Shown here: positions 34,012-36,912 of the stretch, in pieces
How positions within the stretch are numbered: position 1 is the first letter of the stretch
Layout: each line of letters starts with the position of its first letter
Assembly (NCBI RefSeq): GCF_000426925.1
Contig: NZ_KE384669.1
Coordinates: 74,949-111,860 of the forward strand
Origin: Dolichospermum circinale AWQC310F
GTDB lineage: Bacteria > Cyanobacteriota > Cyanobacteriia > Cyanobacteriales > Nostocaceae
DNA length: 36,912 nt
Reading direction: 5' to 3'
The notes under the pieces: generated by a model
Told to the model about the DNA's origin: nothing
The model's database searches: none
The model's input: the letters and a program-made list of their open reading frames with translations, nothing else
Translations under genes and position numbers: made by a program

Positions 34012-34785
34012 TTAAGATAATAAACTAGCAGAATTGACATCTAAAAATAAACTAGCTTGAGGTTGTTGACGCAAAATAGAAGCTGGACAATTTGTGATAA
34101 TATTTCCTGTTAACATGATTTTAACTATGCTTGATTTTCTGCTGTTTGGTGCTAAACAAATGATTTTTTTAGCATCACAAATTATGGGAATAGTTACAGT
34201 AAATGCGTATTGGGGAACATCTGCTAAATTTGCAAAATATCCTGTATTCACTTGTTGTTGACGGTTAACATCATCTAGTTTGACAAGTTTAACTTGAGCA
34301 GGATCTTGAAAATCTGCGACTGCTGGATCATTAAATGCTAAATGACCATTTTCCCCCAGACCTAAACAGCATAAATCTATGGGTTGATTTTCTAAAAGTT
34401 TACTATAGCGATCGCATTCGGCTACTGGTTGTAATGTATCCCCTTCAATATAATAAAATCTTTGAGGATTGACCTTTTTTTCTACCCGTTCCCGCAAATA
34501 ATGACGAAAACTTCCAGGATGATCTGATGTAATTCCCAAATATTCATCTAAATGGAATAAAATTACCCGTGACCAATCTATTCCCCCTAAAGCTATTAAA
34601 GCATCTAAAAACTGAATTTGGGAATTACCTGTAGCTAATAAAATAGCAACTTGATTTTGTTTATCAAGGAGATTTTGTAAATACTGCTGTGTGATTTTAG
34701 CCACACTTTTAGACATGGCTATTGCTGAACTGTAAATTTGTACCAATAGATGATCAACATAAAAAGATTTTGTAGGTTCTATCAT
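34012..34785 (-). CDS. nagB: Glucosamine-6-phosphate deaminase NagB
   Basis: NagB converts glucosamine-6-phosphate to fructose-6-phosphate and ammonia. The 257-aa protein has the family features: LATGNSQIQFLDAL for phosphate binding, the catalytic Asp in LFHLDEYLGI, and GLGENGHLAFNDP with the catalytic His. The frame is open back to 34875, but that extension runs through the petA terminator hairpin (34818-34844) and adds residues foreign to the family. The ATG at 34785, giving MIEPTKSFYVDHLLVQIY, is therefore preferred, although no Shine-Dalgarno is clear. It is the first gene after petA on the same strand. Confidence 0.92.
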   Translation of the reverse strand: MIEPTKSFYVDHLLVQIYSSAIAMSKSVAKITQQYLQNLLDKQNQVAILLATGNSQIQFLDALIALGGIDWSRVILFHLDEYLGITSDHPGSFRHYLRERVEKKVNPQRFYYIEGDTLQPVAECDRYSKLLENQPIDLCCLGLGENGHLAFNDPAVADFQDPAQVKLVKLDDVNRQQQVNTGYFANLADVPQYAFTVTIPIICDAKKIICLAPNSRKSSIVKIMLTGNIITNCPASILRQQPQASLFLDVNSASLLS

Positions 34786-34817
34786 TGACTTGTTACCAAT
34801 AACCAATATCTCATTAT

Positions 34818-34844
34818 AAAAAAAAGACAGGCAAAAAGCCTGTC
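34818..34844 (-). terminator. Rho-independent terminator after petA
   Basis: On the minus strand GACAGGC and GCCTGTC form a perfect 7-bp stem with a 5-nt loop (34826-34844), followed at once by eight T residues (34825-34818). It lies about 100 bp after the petA stop and ends the petC-petA transcript. It also sets nagB apart as a separate unit. Confidence 0.85.
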
Positions 34845-34940
34845 CCATAACAAATAATTCAGAATTAGGAATCATCTAAGTCGAAATAAATAAAACTTTA
34901 GATTCTGATCTTCTGACTTCTGACTCCTCAATTCTTGAAT

Positions 34941-35942
34941 TTAGAAATTCATTTCCGCAGCTTGGACTTTTTCTACTTGTTTCTTCTTGAGAACTAGCAT
35001 TACTTGTGCTAACATCACCAAACAAATAAAAGCAACTAACCATGCAACTCTGGAGGAATCTTGTAAGACGATTTCTGCATCTTTTTGTCCGAAACCACCA
35101 ACGTTAGGGTTATTAGTCAAAGCATCGCCAGTGTTAACTGCTTGTCCTTCAGCAACAATTAATTCTGGTCCAACGGGAATTGTATCAGTAACAACATCAC
35201 CAGCAGCCGTTGTGATACTAATTAGATTCTTAACGTTACCGTCCTCATCTTCTGTTTGAGCGATTTTGCTAATTGTACCCGTAGCGGAAGCGTTGAATAA
35301 GTTATTATTGCTCTTTTCACCGGTGGGGTAAACTTGTCCACGGCCACGATTACCGCCTACATGAACAGAGTATTTGCCAAAGTGAATATTTTTGTCCGTA
35401 GCGGGGTTAGGAGAAAGAACAGGGAAAACGATTTCTTGATATTCTTCACCAGGTAATGGTCCGACAATGACAACATTTTCTTTATCGTCAGTGTAAGGGG
35501 TGAAAGTCATATCACCCACTTCTGCCTTCATTTCTTCAGGAATGCGGTCTTCTGGGGCAATCTTGAAGCCTTGAGGCAACATTAACACAGCCCCAACATT
35601 TAAGCCAACCTTAGAACCATCCGCGCCTACTTGTTGCACGCTGGTATCATAGGGAATTTTGACAACCGCTTTAAATACGGTATCAGGAAGTACAGATTGA
35701 GGAACTTCTATCTCCGTATTCTTAGCTGCTAAGTGACAGTTAGCACAAACAATCCGCCCTGTTGGTTCGCGGGGAGTTTCCGGGGCGGTCTCCTGGGCCC
35801 AAAAGGGATAAGCAGCAGCAGTTTGTGGTAGGGTTATATCGCTAGTGAAGAAAAAAGTCACAGTAGCGATCGCTATCAGCAATGTATTAACCATCACTTT
35901 AGCGGTGCGAGTTAATCTCGCCGGTGTAAGGGCATTTCTCAT
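34941..35942 (-). CDS. petA: Apocytochrome f PetA
   Basis: Cytochrome f carries electrons from the Rieske protein to plastocyanin or cytochrome c6 in the thylakoid b6f complex. The 333-aa precursor has a signal peptide (about 1-44) ending in AAA before YPFWAQ, whose Tyr becomes the N-terminal haem ligand. The haem motif CANCH follows near residues 61-65. The lumenal body and a single C-terminal transmembrane anchor ([20 protein letters not shown]) complete the standard form. It lies 122 bp after petC on the same strand, the usual cyanobacterial petC-petA operon, and is closed by a terminator at 34818-34844. Confidence 0.98.
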   Translation of the reverse strand: MRNALTPARLTRTAKVMVNTLLIAIATVTFFFTSDITLPQTAAAYPFWAQETAPETPREPTGRIVCANCHLAAKNTEIEVPQSVLPDTVFKAVVKIPYDTSVQQVGADGSKVGLNVGAVLMLPQGFKIAPEDRIPEEMKAEVGDMTFTPYTDDKENVVIVGPLPGEEYQEIVFPVLSPNPATDKNIHFGKYSVHVGGNRGRGQVYPTGEKSNNNLFNASATGTISKIAQTEDEDGNVKNLISITTAAGDVVTDTIPVGPELIVAEGQAVNTGDALTNNPNVGGFGQKDAEIVLQDSSRVAWLVAFICLVMLAQVMLVLKKKQVEKVQAAEMNF

Positions 35943-35974
35943 CTCTATAAAGTCATTTGTCAGTGGTTAGCGGT

Positions 35975-36003
35975 CATTGGTCGGTGGTCATTGGTCATTG
36001 GTC
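35975..36003. repeat. Short tandem GGTCATT-like repeats between petC and petA
   Basis: The spacer contains repeated (C)ATTGGT and GGTCATTGGTCATTGGTCA units. This is a low-complexity heptamer-style repeat typical of intergenic regions in filamentous cyanobacteria. It has no coding content. Confidence 0.55.
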
Positions 36004-36064
36004 AAGAGTTGATGAAAATCTCTTTTGTTCTTGACTGGAGACTAATAACTGTTGCACTATGTAT

Positions 36065-36604
36065 TTAAGCCCACCAAGCGGCATCCCCAGTACGGAAGTC
36101 AGTTTCCGTCCAAGGAGTTAACAGAACTTTGTCTTCTTCAACTGCTGCATGAGCTAGGGCTAAAGATTTTGGTGCAGGACCACGAATCACCTTACCAGTA
36201 GCGTCATACTGTGAACCATGACAAGGACATTTAAACTTGTTTTCAGCCACATTCCAGGGGACAACACAACCCAAGTGGGTACAAATAGCATTAATTCCGT
36301 AGTCAGCGATCGCTTCTTTACTTTGAACCACAATGTAGGTAGGATCTCCCTTGAGTCCCTGTACCAAAGCGCGGTCTCCCACATTATGACTATTCAAAAA
36401 TTGACTGACTGAAACATCGTTACCCAATTCGTTCTTAGCCACTGTACCGCCGCCCGCGCCACCACTAGCAGGGGGGATGAAGTAGTTAACAACAGGGTAC
36501 AATGCACCTAAGGCTACTCCGGTAACAGTCCCGAAAGTGAGCAGGTTCATAAATTGACGACGACCCATATCGGGTACATCATTGATTTCAGAAAATTGAG
36601 CCAT
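36065..36604 (-). CDS. petC: Rieske iron-sulfur protein PetC of cytochrome b6f
   Basis: The 179-aa Rieske subunit passes electrons from plastoquinol to cytochrome f. It has an N-terminal Tat-like and membrane segment ([20 protein letters not shown]), a Gly-rich hinge ([16 protein letters not shown]), and both cluster-binding boxes, CTHLGC and CPCHGS, with the two Cys and two His ligands present. Length is standard. First gene of petC-petA; its promoter must lie above 36604, but I could not pick a convincing one. Confidence 0.98.
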   Translation of the reverse strand: MAQFSEINDVPDMGRRQFMNLLTFGTVTGVALGALYPVVNYFIPPASGGAGGGTVAKNELGNDVSVSQFLNSHNVGDRALVQGLKGDPTYIVVQSKEAIADYGINAICTHLGCVVPWNVAENKFKCPCHGSQYDATGKVIRGPAPKSLALAHAAVEEDKVLLTPWTETDFRTGDAAWWA

Positions 36605-36912
36605 AATCTACGCGCTGTTTGTGTAATTTATTAACCATTTTGACAAGAGTACCAGCACTGGAATAATTCTTGTCTGCATCGAACTAATAACGCCCGCAGC
36701 GATGCTGTACCTCTTTGTGCAAGACTCAAGTGAGCATCTTTTCTGTTAGCATTACATTTCTTTATATCCTTATCATACTGGACTCACGGAACTTAACATC
36801 ATAACTAAATGTAAAATCTAAATAAGAGCAGGGAACAGGAAAGAGGGAACAGGGAACAGGGAACAGGGAACAGGGAACAGGGAACAGGGAACAGGGAACA
36901 GGGAACAGGAAA
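36605..36912. other. Upstream region of petC ending in a tandem repeat
   Basis: No gene is visible in this 308-bp end piece. The part next to petC should contain its promoter and leader. From 36831 on it becomes a repetitive heptamer tract that runs to the window edge. Confidence 0.6.
36845..36907 (+). repeat. Tandem heptamer repeat (GGGAACA), nine perfect copies
   Basis: The unit GGGAACA repeats without change nine times in a row from 36845 to 36907. One more copy lies at 36831-36837, separated by AGGAAAGA-like sequence. This is a short tandemly repeated repetitive (STRR) sequence of the kind known from heterocystous cyanobacteria. The window ends 5 bp after it, so its full length may be greater. 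Confidence 0.92.

Noticed and set aside
34786-34875. N-terminal extension of nagB
   Set aside because: It would be encoded through the petA terminator hairpin, and the family begins near MIEPTKSF.
36845-36907. CRISPR array
   Set aside because: The unit is a 7-bp perfect tandem repeat with no spacers, and no cas gene is present.

Overview
The window looks like chromosomal DNA of a filamentous, heterocyst-forming cyanobacterium (order Nostocales, Anabaena/Dolichospermum/Aphanizomenon type). The evidence is the filament-integrity operon fraC-fraD-fraE, the cyanobacterial pipX-pipY-sepF-proC block, petC-petA of the cytochrome b6f complex, AT-rich coding sequence, nine HIP1 octamers (GCGATCGC) and many short dispersed repeats typical of these genomes. 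Species cannot be fixed from the sequence alone.

Layout. 1-4.4 kb: a single-polypeptide type IIG-like restriction-modification enzyme, then a repeat-filled spacer. 4.4-5.5 kb (minus): a tandem two-domain CobO/BtuR corrinoid adenosyltransferase. 5.8-8.3 kb (plus): fraC, fraD, fraE. 8.5-9.9 kb (plus): purN and a HAD-family hydrolase with altered motifs, followed by tRNA-Ala(CGC). 10.1-11.2 kb (minus): two unknown small membrane proteins. 11.5-14.4 kb (minus): proC, sepF, pipY, pipX, transcribed in the order pipX-pipY-sepF-proC. 14.8-29.4 kb (minus): a six-gene secondary-lipid cluster. 29.4-30.2 kb: a divergent control region. 30.2-34.0 kb (plus): a small possible DNA-binding protein, then a DevBCA-type exporter whose devB is interrupted by an in-frame stop. 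34.0-34.8 kb (minus): nagB. 34.9-36.6 kb (minus): petA and petC, with a clear terminator after petA. The window ends in a 7-bp tandem repeat.

The accessory centre is the most interesting part. In transcription order its genes encode: a 2103-aa PfaA/HglE-type PKS (KS-AT-helical repeats-ACP-KR-DH); an HglC-like protein with a KS that has lost its catalytic residues plus an AT; a PfaD-like enoyl reductase; an HHxxxDG condensation/acyltransferase; a free acyl carrier protein; and a 619-aa protein with a TubC-type docking domain on a body I do not recognise. The logic is that of a PUFA/heterocyst-glycolipid synthase that builds a long acyl chain, to which the condensation enzyme and the orphan protein would add a last step. 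The divergent DevBCA-type exporter is of the family that exports heterocyst glycolipids, so a cell-envelope or secreted lipid is a reasonable inference. The product is unknown. No phosphopantetheinyl transferase, thioesterase, glycosyltransferase or TolC partner lies in the window.

Regulation is only partly visible: perfect palindromes lie in the divergent region and upstream of devB, and hairpin-forming repeats sit between cluster genes. Starts were re-chosen for several genes on ribosome binding sites or domain boundaries.
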